Shown in pieces: positions 26,678 through 37,600 of a DNA stretch of 64,000 nt; position 1 is the first letter of the stretch, and every line of letters begins with the position of its first letter. Under the pieces are notes generated by a model that worked only from the letters and a program-made list of their open reading frames with translations, did no database searches and was not told the DNA's origin. Source of the DNA: Basidiobolus meristosporus CBS 931.73 (Eukaryota > Basidiobolomycota > Basidiobolomycetes > Basidiobolales > Basidiobolaceae). The position numbers were made by a program, and so were the translations under genes. Location: the NCBI GenBank assembly GCA_002104905.1, contig MCFE01000076.1, positions 118,643 through 182,642 of the forward strand, written 5' to 3'.

Positions 26678-27839
26678 AACGGACTAGAGGCATCTCTTGC
26701 TCGGGCTACTTAGGGACAGTCACACATTGCCGTGCTACAAGCGCATTTCAGACTAAATGGCGTCTACCGTGGCAGCATATTCTGGTTGAGTTAACTGGTT
26801 GAAATGAAGGTGATTAGTGGAAATCGATTCTAAGAAAATAGTATGCAGCTTTGTGCACCATCCATGTGGGCTCTAGATTCGACTGCGTTGCCGCTCGCCA
26901 TAAAATCATTAAACATTACTTCGAGGTTCCCACCGAAATTCGCCCACAATTGATCCGAAACAAACGGCCCGAGAACTGTGTTAATGTGAAATGACCCATT
27001 TCTTTAAGTACAGCGCAGCCCAAGCTAAGCCGTATAACCACGAGATATCTCCTTGCACAACTGATGTGTATGCTCTAGTTTGCATATGTGTGTTACACTC
27101 ATCTTTTTACAGCGGATATTCAAAAGAGACTCAGTGTGTTGTGCCTCTAAGCTCTTTTCGTTAGTTTTCTTTGTGTTGTCGTGACTGTGGGATATTTTCA
27201 TGAACGAGCGCCTCGAATCGATTTGGAGAAGTATCAAGGTGGCGAATGGCACTTTGGGGAGTCTACAAACCACCCATGATCATCCCGGTATGCACTACGG
27301 ATGCTACAAAACCTGTATGGACATGATTCCAAATCAGAAAGCCCATAGGCTGATGACGAAGAGTTGGGGGAAGTCAGCATATGGTGAGGTGATAGTTCCA
27401 CTTGCGAAATCTAGTGGATTGATATGGTGCGCAATTCTAGGTCTCTATCTCCAAACCACCGGTCGCCTGAGGATTTACCGTCTTGTATTTTCAATACGTC
27501 AGTGTTTCTCTTTTCCGCTTTGGGTGGAAAAATGGAAAGGGCAGGAAACAAACAGATTGCCATCGCACAGTTCGAATTCTTTTCCGCCAGTCCAGCCCTG
27601 TGCAATAGGTTCAAAGGTGGTTTATTTTACAGCCCACTATCATATACTTTCTGGCCAGCTTTCGACCCTCCACGATGTATGGTGTTGTCATCAATAGGTT
27701 GATATTTGGCAAAGATGAGGCAAACGGATTAAATGTACATTACTATTAACTAACAAGATGGATGTGTCTTGGATATTTCTTTAGGATCAAAACAGCACCA
27801 GGTGTGCTCGGGGAACTCACTAACATACTTTATGCATAT
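26678..27839. other. Intergenic, no gene supported
   Basis: Overlapping open frames on both strands at 27200-27700 have no recognisable domain or splice pattern, and I read them as chance. No tRNA or repeat found. Confidence 0.5.
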
Positions 27840-28858
27840 TTAGGGGGTAAGGTAACCACTGATTCCAACGCATGGGTAGGGTGTACCGGTGACATTTGGG
27901 ATTCCTGAGGAGATGGGGGCCTCTTTTGGCGGTGAACAAGGTAAGTATGACCGGGTGAGCTTGTTTTCTTGTCCAGTGACGACCATCGGACTTTTCACAT
28001 GGGTGTTCCTACCCTGTTTACATCGCGCAGAAAACCGTTGGATTATGTACGGGGCAAATCGGAGGGGGCTATTTGGCTTCTGGTATTGCTTCGTGGTTAA
28101 CGGTCCCATGTGGGGCTCACGCAAGAAGATTTGCTTCTGAAGGAATCTCTCCCAATGGTGGTAAATTTTCTCGGGAATTATTAGATCATGGTCCATCAAT
28201 TTCAAGAACGTATATTCGATACAGTTCACTTCGGCCACACTAACCCCCATGATGTTGGCCCAGGTACGATTCTTGTAGTTCTTGTCCTGGGTGAACTTGG
28301 ATGTCACCATTAAAGAGGCTACAAACATTCGTCTTCCACACCGGGCAAAATCCATGCAGCTTGGATTCTCAAAACATGGCTCTTTGGTCTGGAGCTTAAG
28401 GAGGTAAAGCAAGGCCAAAGACCAGATGCCTATGGGCACCCCAGAACGTCTGACTATCTCCAAGATAAATTGTCTGGGTGGGATGGCTTCATTGACTTGA
28501 TTAAGTTTCATGGAGGCACCCTGAATGAAATTCGTAGTAATCTCTAAAGGGAATCATTCATTAGTCTACGAGCCCGTGTTAGCCTATCAAGCAGATCTTG
28601 AATCCAGGCCACTGTAGATAGCAGCAGCGGATTATTAGCAAATCAATGCTTACCAGTCAAACATTCAAGTGCAATAATATGCAGCGAAGTCGAAGGAGCA
28701 AGCGTTTTCGTGGGTGGTGCTCTGGGATTCGGATTAGTGGTGGGGTGTGGGTGGATGTCATGAGGGTTCTCAGGAGGGGTGGCCAAACAAGTGGCAGAAC
28801 ATAGAAGAGAAGGAACACATCTCAAAGCCGAACCGGGTAAATCTCCTTGCACTTTCAT
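27840..28858 (-). CDS. PHO80-like cyclin
   Basis: Two exons on the complement (28858-28654, 28543-27840) give 302 aa. The cyclin box spans about residues 85-190: IPPRQFILEIVRRSGV, RRMFVASLMVTSKFTQDKNYKNRTWANIMGV and VNCIEYTFLKLMDHDL match the Pho80/Pcl family, which partners Pho85-type CDKs. These cyclins link phosphate and nutrient status to transcription, glycogen metabolism and polarity. The N-terminal 60 residues are Pro/Thr-rich and low in complexity (NPHDIHPHPTTNPNPRAPP), likely disordered, and the C-terminus after the cyclin box is also unstructured. A frame extends seven codons upstream without ATG, so ATG 28858 was chosen. Glycogen branching enzyme lies in the same window, but far away. 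Confidence 0.85.
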
Positions 28859-29126
28859 TGAAGATCCCACTAGATACAAAGACTATACAAGGTATAAAAG
28901 GTTGAGTTGAATGATCACTATTCAACTTGTGTCATATCTTGTACTTAAATACTAGCAACATGCTCTTGCCCAAATGTAGAATAGATTTCCTAATGGTTAT
29001 GAATATACTAGCTGTCAGTGATCCCAATTTCTGACCTCTTACCAAAAAGTAGTCACGCCTTCTGAGCCTATCCTAGGCTAGGATTCTCGGAGCCAAACTT
29101 GTTCATCTCCAACATAAGAGCCATTA

Positions 29127-29588
29127 TTGGATGACACCATGATTGATTCACCTCACCGTTCAACTCAGAGCTCCGTTTCACCTGCTGCCATCTTTCCCCT
29201 AGCGAAGAGGCATCTGTGCAGATTGAAACTGGAATACATTAAAATAGCCTATTCGCACACTACAGAGTATGGCGGTAGTTGGATTATTTATGATGTGATT
29301 GGCCAGCTGCCAATCAGCAGGCGCGATTCCGAGCTCCATCATGGAAGGGCGAGGTCATGTCTTTATGGAACTAGTAATGGAATAGCATCTAGGACCAATC
29401 ACGGGATACGCAAGCGATGTGCTACTGGTGGATGTGCCCATTTCTGCTACAGCTTGGATACAGCAAAAGCTGCCATCCTTGAGGAAAAGCACGCCATTTA
29501 CCACCTCACGATTTACAGGAGGCATCCGACAGGCTTCCGGATCACTTCCATAAATGGACTTCCCTGGACACCCATTTGTTTGCTATAG
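29127..29588 (+). CDS. Orphan ORF, possible small hypothetical protein
   Basis: A single open frame of 153 codons downstream of a good TATA box. Composition is Arg/His/Ile-rich. I see no signal peptide, membrane segment or known motif. Another frame over the same stretch is also open for about 70 codons, so codon bias gives no clear decision. It is reported because its length is unusual for this A/T-rich spacer; chance remains quite possible. Confidence 0.2.
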   Translation: MDDTMIDSPHRSTQSSVSPAAIFPLAKRHLCRLKLEYIKIAYSHTTEYGGSWIIYDVIGQLPISRRDSELHHGRARSCLYGTSNGIASRTNHGIRKRCATGGCAHFCYSLDTAKAAILEEKHAIYHLTIYRRHPTGFRITSINGLPWTPICLL

Positions 29589-29875
29589 CTTTTGATCCTC
29601 TCTAACCTGATATGTGGTGGTAGTCACTTGATGAAATGCCATCATGGTGCGAGGCTCATGGTTACTCAGCTACCTACATGTATTGGCGCATCGCCTTGCC
29701 AGACATCACGTAATATAATAAGGTTTCCTCATTCAAATCCTTATCAGGTTCAGGTAAGCGAGCGAGATCAATGTTCCGCTGTCTAACCTTAATCCCAACA
29801 ATAAGCCAAAACTCGTGTGGCCAACCCTCCTGTGACCAACTGACCTCCAAGCGCTTCCGTTACAAGTAACCTCGA

Positions 29876-29937
29876 TCCCTCATCCCTCATCCCTCATCCC
29901 TCATCCCTCATCCCTCATCCCTCATCCCTCATCCATC
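29876..29937. repeat. Tandem heptamer (CATCCCT)n
   Basis: About nine near-perfect copies of CATCCCT (read also as ATCCCTC), the last copy degenerating to CATCCAT. A minisatellite-like slippage tract in the spacer about 200 bp downstream of the prenylcysteine oxidase gene. It is not a telomeric permutation: the complement AGGGATG differs from TTAGGG in unit length. Confidence 0.9.
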
Positions 29938-30145
29938 AGTATTCTAAATCTTTGTGCAACATCAGTCTCGTAATAGCCTTGGTCATATCGTGGCTGTGGA
30001 ATCCATGCGTTTGGTAATCACTACATTATCAATTGATACGTTTATTCACTTCAGCTGAAGCTCAACCAATGGCAAGTAACCCAGGGCAGTATGCTCCGCA
30101 GAATGGTATATACAGCTATATGGAGCGGCCTTGCATATTCAGGTT

Positions 30146-31806
30146 CTATTCAGCGGAATAGCGAAACTTTCCACGAATCTTATGGATGATGTTTTTCGCG
30201 CTAATCGTTTCGGTCTCCATAGTGGAAATAAACGGCTCAAAGCCATTGACATAGTAGAGGCCTCCCACACTGGTTGAATCTAGTTCTACTTTATGAACAT
30301 GGTCACTGCCTATTGCGTTTCGTGGGGTCATCTTGGGATAAGCCTTCCAATTCTTTTCCAGAATAGTGGATTTGTCCCAGAAGTAGAACAAGGTGTCGAG
30401 AGTCTCCGATGAGAGCTTCTCATATGAAAAAAGCTTGAACGATGAGTTGGCAGTGGTGCGGTTTAACACGGAGATCGAGATAAATGGTGGCTGATGACCA
30501 GGAATCGTATAGATGGACGTGGGAAGTATGTCGTTCTCGCCAAAATTGAAATACGTGTAATTAAGAATTCCCTGGACAAAAGTAACATGTAGTGTCTGGT
30601 ACTCCACTGGTGGGATTATCAGCTCACGATCTGGCCCAAGGTCAAGCTCAATATCACTGAGGTCCTGAAACCAAAAAGCACATCAACAAATGGCGACACG
30701 TACTTGGATGATCTTGCACTTACCAGTGGTGTAGCAATAATCACTGAATCGTATTCCTTCGCTCCACTGGATGTGTGCACAACATACTTATCGGAGGCCC
30801 TTGAGCTACACGAATTCGAAGATGTCATCCAGTTTTCTTGTTCCACCGCTAGCTGTACTCTTAGTAGGCTGAAATCGCAGACTGTGGGAGGATTGCTGGC
30901 GCTATTCGTTGTGCTCACTTTCGTGATTTTTTTAACTGCGCTGTTTAGTAGGAGATTAGCACCCGAACGTTTCGCCATTTCAACAAAAAATCGATTGTTT
31001 CCACCGTCGATGCGGTAGATAGTCTGACCCTTCGATGTTGGTGCTAAGCTGATCATCCCAGCCAATCCATGAATGTTGTACACATCCTGTGCATAATTCA
31101 CTCGGCTGGCAATTGCTAGAAACTCCTCTACCAGCTTCTTGTTGATTCCACGGTCGTTTACCAAATAATCCAGGAGGCTTTTCTCCGTCAGGGAAATTAG
31201 CTCCAGCCTTGATAAAATCCCTTCCACTGTTTCCCATTGATACTCCTCAAGCAAGTCATAGATTTTTTCGAATTTTTTGATCGTCTCTTGTGTGGTGCTC
31301 TCAACCTTCATCAAGGAAGGGAGGCCATACCGCCATATCAATTTGGCTTTCTCCCACCAGTTTTTAGGGTGATACATGAATGAGGCCTCTCTGTACGTGA
31401 ATTCAGCTCCGTCCCAGATAGCAAGAAGTGGCTTGATCCCATTCGCCAACGTAGGGCCCTGTAGCTTCAGGTTGAAGGCTTCCGCCAGGGTGCGCAGGTG
31501 TCTGTTTGCAGTTACAAAGATAGAGGCACCCACGTCAACCGTAGTTCCCTGAAAGTTAATGGTCTGAACTCTTCCGCCCAAGGAGGTTCTCTTTTCGTAC
31601 AGCTCAATATCAAACAGCGGCTCATTGAGCTCACAGGATTCCACCGGCGAAGTGGGCAAACACCGGGTTAGGTTTAAGTTATATCTACTTAGGAAGTATG
31701 CTGCCGAAGTACCACCTGCGCCACCTCCTATGATAGCAACCTTACGCACGGCCGCCACATTGACAACATGGGCGGCGAGCAGTAGTTGAGCCAGCCAGAA
31801 TTTCAT
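30146..31806 (-). CDS. Prenylcysteine oxidase/lyase (PCYOX1-like flavoprotein)
   Basis: Two exons on the complement (31806-30724, 30664-30146) give 533 aa. A signal peptide (KFWLAQLLLAAHVVNVAA) leads directly to the FAD-binding dinucleotide fold VAIIGGGAGGTSAAYFLSRY, then LYEKRTSLGGRV and VDVGASIF. The middle and C-terminal parts show YRIDGGNNRFFVEMAKR and the PCYOX block WEKNWKAYPKMTPR. The animal enzyme is lysosomal and oxidises the thioether of farnesyl- or geranylgeranyl-cysteine to free Cys, a prenyl aldehyde and H2O2. Here secretion or vacuolar location is likely. Fungal homologues are uncommon. It lies in a run of minus-strand genes with no evident functional link to the neighbouring sugar transporter. 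Confidence 0.88.
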
Positions 31807-32233
31807 CTTTCGTAATAGACTACGATGCAGTGCTTACTTGAATGGTGAAGTGGAAGAAAAGATATCGATGCAGCACTCCTCGATACTCTGGAGGGCTGCT
31901 GGTAACACATCTCTTTGATTTTAAAGGGAATCAGGTCTCAAAGTGCCCGAATGGTATCAATCATGCGGAGATGGTTTATACGTAATGCCAAATTACCCCC
32001 TGATTCCAGCCTCACCGGTAGCTATTGTGCGGATCTTGCGCACAGAAAAGTGCACCCCAGTCTCAAGTGGGATGTTTCAAATTTTTGCGCTCCAGTGCTA
32101 CAACTCGGATCAGATCAGCCGCGGTACGTAAGTCATGCTTTTATTGACATGGTGAACAGGTTGAAGAGATGAGTCCATAAATTACATCTGGATATTGATT
32201 CTGCCTGTGAACGATTTGGAGGGCGCAATTCCA
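31807..32233. other. Intergenic, no gene seen
   Basis: Spacer between the sugar transporter 3' end and the prenylcysteine oxidase promoter. No supported feature. Confidence 0.55.
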
Positions 32234-33718
32234 TTAGACAGTGGAGCTCTTGCGGGTTTTTGTCTCAGGAACGAATATCACAATATAGACAGCTGCAAGA
32301 GCAGTGATGGCCGAAAACGGCAAGAATGACCAGCCATGGAGCACCGTCTGGAGCGGTGGAAAGGCGAATCCAAACGCAAAGTTCACTAGCCAGTTGACCA
32401 CCGTTACCACCGATGAGCCGGCTTCAACTGCGGCCGGCGGGAGTAGTTCTGGAGTGATCATCCAAGGAATTGGACCTACTCCTATGGCGAATCCACAAAT
32501 AAATAATGCTACGGATACCACCATCAGAATATCGATATGCAGTACAGACCCTACAACCAGCAATATAGAAAAGATGCACATGATTATGTCGCCAACCAGC
32601 AAGAGTGGCTTGCGACCCACTTTGTCAATGACCAGACTGGATATGACGGTCATGAAGACATTTAATGCTGCTACTCCAACCGTCGCGTGAATGGCATGGT
32701 CTTCTCCAAAAGAACTGCGGAAAATCGAGGAAGAGTAATAAATAACTCCATTGATTCCCGATAGCTGCTGGATGATGTGGACGATAATTGCATTGAAAAA
32801 TCTTCCTCGAACGTGGGGAGTCGCTAGTATTTCACGAACTCCCATGCTATGATGATTTCTACTTTCGGCGTTCTCTTCATTGGAGCTGGTTTCGCTGTTG
32901 CCATGGTTCTTTATCTCCTGGAACTCTCTGTCTATGTTACATCCTGGACGTAACCGTTTCAGAGCGTTTCTTCCCTCCTCCATGTAACCTTTATGAATAT
33001 ACCAGTAGGGCGTTTCTGTGCAAAAAGGCAACAAAATCGTTTGAATGATTGCTGGGGCTATCGAGAGTCCTAGCAGGATTCTCCAGCCTGGAGGAGAGTT
33101 CAGACCCAAACCAAGCGCCTGTGAAAGCAAGATCCCAACCACGATAAACAATTGCATCATGACGCCAAGCGTCCCACGATAGCGGTGGGTGGATATTTCC
33201 GAATTGTACATTGGGACCAATACGCAGGCCAAACCGCCGCCGAAACCAGCAATCACTCTGCCTACAATAAGTTGGATGACATTTGGTGCTGTTCCCTGGA
33301 GTATCCCGGCCACAATGAAGAAGAAGTTGCCCAGTAGAAGAGTTTTTTTACGACCAAGGCGATCGGCGACAGCCCCAGCCCCGAGTGCTCCCAACAAACA
33401 TCCCAGAGCAAAGATCCCCACCGTTAGACCCCTACAAAATCCAGAATCAGCGAGTGTGCAAATATGTTTCAATTATTACTACTACCATAGACTCGGCCCC
33501 ATGGGAAGACAGGCTGGCAGTGGGGATGGAGGGTACGAGCTAGGATCACATTTGGAGACAACATGTTCTATGGTGTTGGGAGAGCCAATATGGTACCCAG
33601 TGGACAGTGAAGAAAGAACGCAGGTGAAGGCGCAAAATACTATATATGAGGATAGCCCAAAATCTTTGGAGTCGGTGGTAGCAACTACTTCGTGCTCAAT
33701 GTATGATTTTAACTTCAT
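32234..33718 (-). CDS. MFS sugar transporter (hexose/GLUT-like)
   Basis: Two exons on the complement (33718-33486, 33431-32234) give 476 aa. Twelve membrane segments are expected. Sugar-porter signatures are present in order: TM1 block ending LSTGYHIGSPNTI, GAVADRLGRKKTLLLGN, VPMYNSEIS (PESPR-region equivalent), QQLSGINGVIYYSSSIF, DKVGRKPLLLVGD, and PETKTRK near the C-terminus. TM1 with the TGYHIG motif and the QLSG in TM7 resemble animal-type GLUT carriers more than yeast Hxt. It probably takes up glucose at the plasma membrane. The ATG at 33718 gives a short cytoplasmic N-terminus; a non-ATG extension exists but is not needed. Confidence 0.92.
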
Positions 33719-35309
33719 TCTGGAGCAATATTGCGACAATTGAGGTAGTTATAAAATGAACCTTGTGGGAGTGATGGGGCATTATTTATATCAGCTTCTG
33801 CTGTCTACTGAATCGCAAGGAATGATTGTATGAGAGAAGTGAGCCGTAGTCCTCGATAATACTGCTACATTCAAGACCTTTGTAGTTCAGTAATAAAACA
33901 GTTCGATTCATGGCATGATGCATAAATCCTCAAATGGCCACACAGCTTAAGAAAGTGCATAAAGTTGACTAAATGGTGCAGATAATCATTTGCTACGGCA
34001 GTCAGCTTTGATCATCGTGATGAATCTGATTTTGGTCAACAAAGGCGAAGCAGTCTCTGGCTATGAAATTGGCATATCACCAAGCTTTATGAACAATCAT
34101 GCTTCACATGTCGCATATAACCATCGACAAATGCGTAACCAATGTCATCGCTCACATCCTACCGATCGCATTTCAAATTCTGAAATATTATCATTGCAAG
34201 TTGCTTAAGGCGATCTGAGGTTTGAATACTTTTGGTCACGATTGTTAGATCATTGCTTGCAGGCTTTGGTTCTTGGTCAACTGATGTTTAAATGACAGTG
34301 AAGCCACTCGAACATTGTAGATATTCATGCTCCGCAATTGTGAGCTGCACGCCGTTCTGAAACAACTTGTACCTATCTACCTGCAAATAACAGTCATGAA
34401 TGGTTATGCCATGGCTAGGATCCAGTAGGGGTTCTCTGCTGGGCGTGATCTATTGAACACTGTGTATCACGACCACGCTGTGATTCGATGCTTGGCAGTT
34501 GTATCTTCAATTCCATTGCTGTGGCTGGATAATGTATCCTTCTTTTATAGCATACAAATCTGGTCGACAAAGATTGTATCACATACAACCATCTTGACTA
34601 TGCGACCCTCCGAACCACGAGAGCTTAGCTCCTGTTGGCAATTTGTTGATTGTATTATACTGTGGACCAATTGTTTCCTCACACCCAGTTACCCTCTCCG
34701 TGATTAACATTGGTAATAATGCATCGTCAATGACTCAGAATAGCAGCGGAGCATTAATGGAACACTGCGCTGTATTTGTAAAACGTGAACTACAACCGGC
34801 GTGTGTAAAGAGCTAGGGCAACACTGTTAGATGTGTGTGTGATATGTAAATAGCCAATGAAAACCCGGCTTGCAAGTGACAGAACATACTTCATGTACTG
34901 TTAAAGTCTTGCAACTCAACACATCCCCTTCAAGTCGGAAAGCTACATTCAAACACTCACTGGCTTGGCATTGGCCCATTCCACATTCCAGAGCCATCTA
35001 ACGCTGCGGTCGAAATAAAACTGTCTAAAATCCCAACTAGCGAATGATTATATTGGCAATTCCGCGAATAGATTGAAAATCGTTCCCGAATTTCCCCACG
35101 GTCGCAATACAGAATATTATTTGTTAGTGGATTGTGTCATTTTCTATCTGCGAGAATCGCTCCTGGCCTTCTTACTTAAGTTGGGCTGGTATGCTCGTAT
35201 TGGAAACAACATCAGTTGTGTGACATAGCCATGTATAGTATGTGAAAATTTTTAGTACACTAGCGAGGATATATTAGCCCAGAATCCCGCCTGGGTGAAG
35301 CACAACATT
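33719..35309. other. Intergenic between divergent genes, no gene seen
   Basis: About 1.6 kb between the sugar transporter (-) and the GNAT gene (+). Open frames are short and unsupported. No tRNA or repeats found. Confidence 0.5.
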
Positions 35310-35917
35310 ATGACTGTTACCATCACCACCCGTCCTTCTGGCGCTGAAGACGTTCCCGCCAACGTCGAGCATATCTATTCTATCATTAACGCCGCTTACC
35401 GCACCGGTAACTATCATCTCTTACTACATAGGGTCGTCCGATAGTCGGCTAATCTGATTCTTTTCACTCTCAAGATAAGTCCTGGACTCATGAGGCAGAT
35501 TTGGTGTCTGAGGACCGCATCGGCACCGAGGAATTAAGTCATCTGTTATTGAACAATGAGGAGCCTATTATATTGGCAGAAATTCAGAAAAACCCCTCCG
35601 AAGCTGCCGTCGTAGCCGGGACTATTCGTATCGAGAAACTTCCTGAGGAGGGTGAGTATTTACTCGGACTCCTATCTGTTGACCCAGAATTTCAGAGCTG
35701 TGGCATAGGCTCCAAGTTAGTCAAAGCAGCTGTTGAGTACATCAAAACGGAACTCAAAGGCAAGAAGGCAGTTGTTTGGGTCATCTATACAAGATCGGAG
35801 TTAATTTCCTGGTACGAGAGACTTGGATTCGTTGGAACCGGCGAAACCAAACCTTTCCCAATGCCCCAGTTCTTGAAGAAAGATGTACACTTCAACGTTT
35901 ACAAACGGGACTTGTGA
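35310..35917 (+). CDS. GNAT family N-acetyltransferase
   Basis: Two exons (35310-35406, 35475-35917) give 179 aa. The acetyl-CoA binding loop is clear: YLLGLLSVDPEFQSCGIGSKLVKAAVEYI (motif A, Q-x-x-GIG), followed by motif B with LISWYERLGFVGTGE. The N-terminal IYSIINAAYRT and HEADLVSEDRIG fit the GNAT alpha1-alpha2 region. The protein is small, single-domain and has no targeting signal, so a cytosolic enzyme acting on a small amine or peptide is likely; bacterial and fungal relatives of this length include drug and amino-sugar acetyltransferases. Substrate unknown. It ends in TGA. Confidence 0.88.
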
Positions 35918-37600
35918 ATCAAACCTAGAAATTGTATTTTTAGCCACGCTACATCCAGTCAGTAATCTCAATTAATAAACACTGGTGACTAACGAGATAT
36001 GTTTCTCTGGTTATATAAGTTGGAGTTGAGAAAATACACCATCATAGTGATAGCAAGTTTCCAAGGTCGTGCTGTAGACTTGAAGTACGTGTATTTTTGA
36101 CCTACACATGAAACATAGGCCATTTTTGCATCTTGGAGATATAAGCATATGAAATTAACATAACGAGTGGCTCCGTGTGCATCATATTTGGAATTTCGAA
36201 GAGTTGCTATCAAGGAGCATGCCTCCTTCTTTCATGTGAGCCACGCAATGGATAATGAAACTTATATCTGTTGACTCGTATCACGTGAGTGCGTCGAATA
36301 CACACTCGCAATTGTTTCTTCACAGGCATGACAGCAGCTTGGGATTGTCAATCAACTCCGGATATGCGAACGATGTACGGAAACCGTCCATCAGTTGATC
36401 TAGTGGTAATGAAGAGTTTTGTAACAGATACTGATCAATCCCTGGATGGCAAAGCGCTTACTTACCAGCTTTGAACCACAAGTTAGGCATTACATACAAG
36501 TTCGCCTAATTGAAAACCGTCAGACGGTGACCACATTCTAGATCCTACGATCGAAATGCAGTGTTTCCACTTGCAATTAATGGCCAATGCGCATAAGCTA
36601 TGATGCTTACTGTGCCCAAAGATAGCATGAACTTTCAGCCCCTTATCGAACGCAGTCAGATACCCCACAAATCTGGTTGAGCCTTTCTCAGCTCTCGCAT
36701 TCGTCAATGGAAGAAATACTGGTTATCAGCCTCTATGCCTCAAACAAGTTACTGTATACCCCAGGTTGTTTGAACAGTGACTGGACACTGAGCAGGTCAC
36801 TCCAACACGGTCGGGGCAATGCTGCAAATCAGCATCAATGTGTGAAGCATTCCGCCGGCCTATACCACTAGACATCGATATATCACACGATACTTCCGAG
36901 CTTTTACTAGCCAGTAACTCATACACACCCCGTCATGTTTAATTCGATATCTGTCATCCCTGACCCTGAAATGGTATTCAGGGTGAGGAGGATTCTCTCC
37001 AGTTGACATTATCAATATCTAACAATTGAGCAACATGCATTCTGGACTTGCTTTAAATAGGAGATCTACCATTCCTGTATTTAGCCTCTATTGCGAGCCT
37101 CAGAATGGTAATCTTCACCGATATGACCCTATCAACAATATCCTGATTATTGTGAAAGAATCATGCTATTGGTACACGTGGATGATGTAGCCATGTGACT
37201 GCGTGCCGTGCCTTATTTCCAACAAAGCTCATTCGAATGTACGGCTAAGAGTATGCGGAGATGCACATCAGCCTGCATATCTAAGCCCGATCCACCACAC
37301 CTGAACTCGGGATGGATGTTTCTCATTTTCCCTACCAGCCATCCCCAATTCCAATGTGTGGATATTTGACCTGCTGAGAATTATCAGGATTGATTAATAG
37401 CATGCAGTGTCATATTTCATAGTGGTACGTTAAATTGAAAAAATCCACATCAATTGGTCAGATGGTTTGACTATTCGGAATTGGTAATATGCTAAAGGGG
37501 AGGTGGCAAATAATAAACGCGTACAAGAAATTTCTCCAGTTATCCCTAGGTAGCATAAAGCAGATAGCTGTTGTTCTAGTATCCACAAAGAATACTGGCT
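35918..37600. other. Intergenic, no gene supported
   Basis: About 1.7 kb. Open frames on both strands at 36480-36930 overlap and lack recognisable domains. AATAAA near 35974 may serve the GNAT gene. Nothing else seen. Confidence 0.5.

Larger units (their letters stand above)
28859..30145. other. Intergenic with a TATA box, an orphan ORF and a heptamer repeat
   Basis: A canonical TATAAAAGG at about 28893-28901 points right. An open frame from 29127 to 29588 (+, 153 codons, internal block YGGSWIIYDVIGQLP) follows, with no recognised family; it may be a small unknown gene or chance. The heptamer repeat near 29876-29937 is listed separately. Nothing else is supported. Confidence 0.4.

Noticed and set aside
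27200-27702. Overlapping open frames on both strands
   Set aside because: No domain, no splice support, overlapping frames equally open; treated as chance.
29876-29937. Heptamer tract as an interstitial telomere
   Set aside because: The unit is 7 bp (AGGGATG on the other strand) and never reads TTAGGG.
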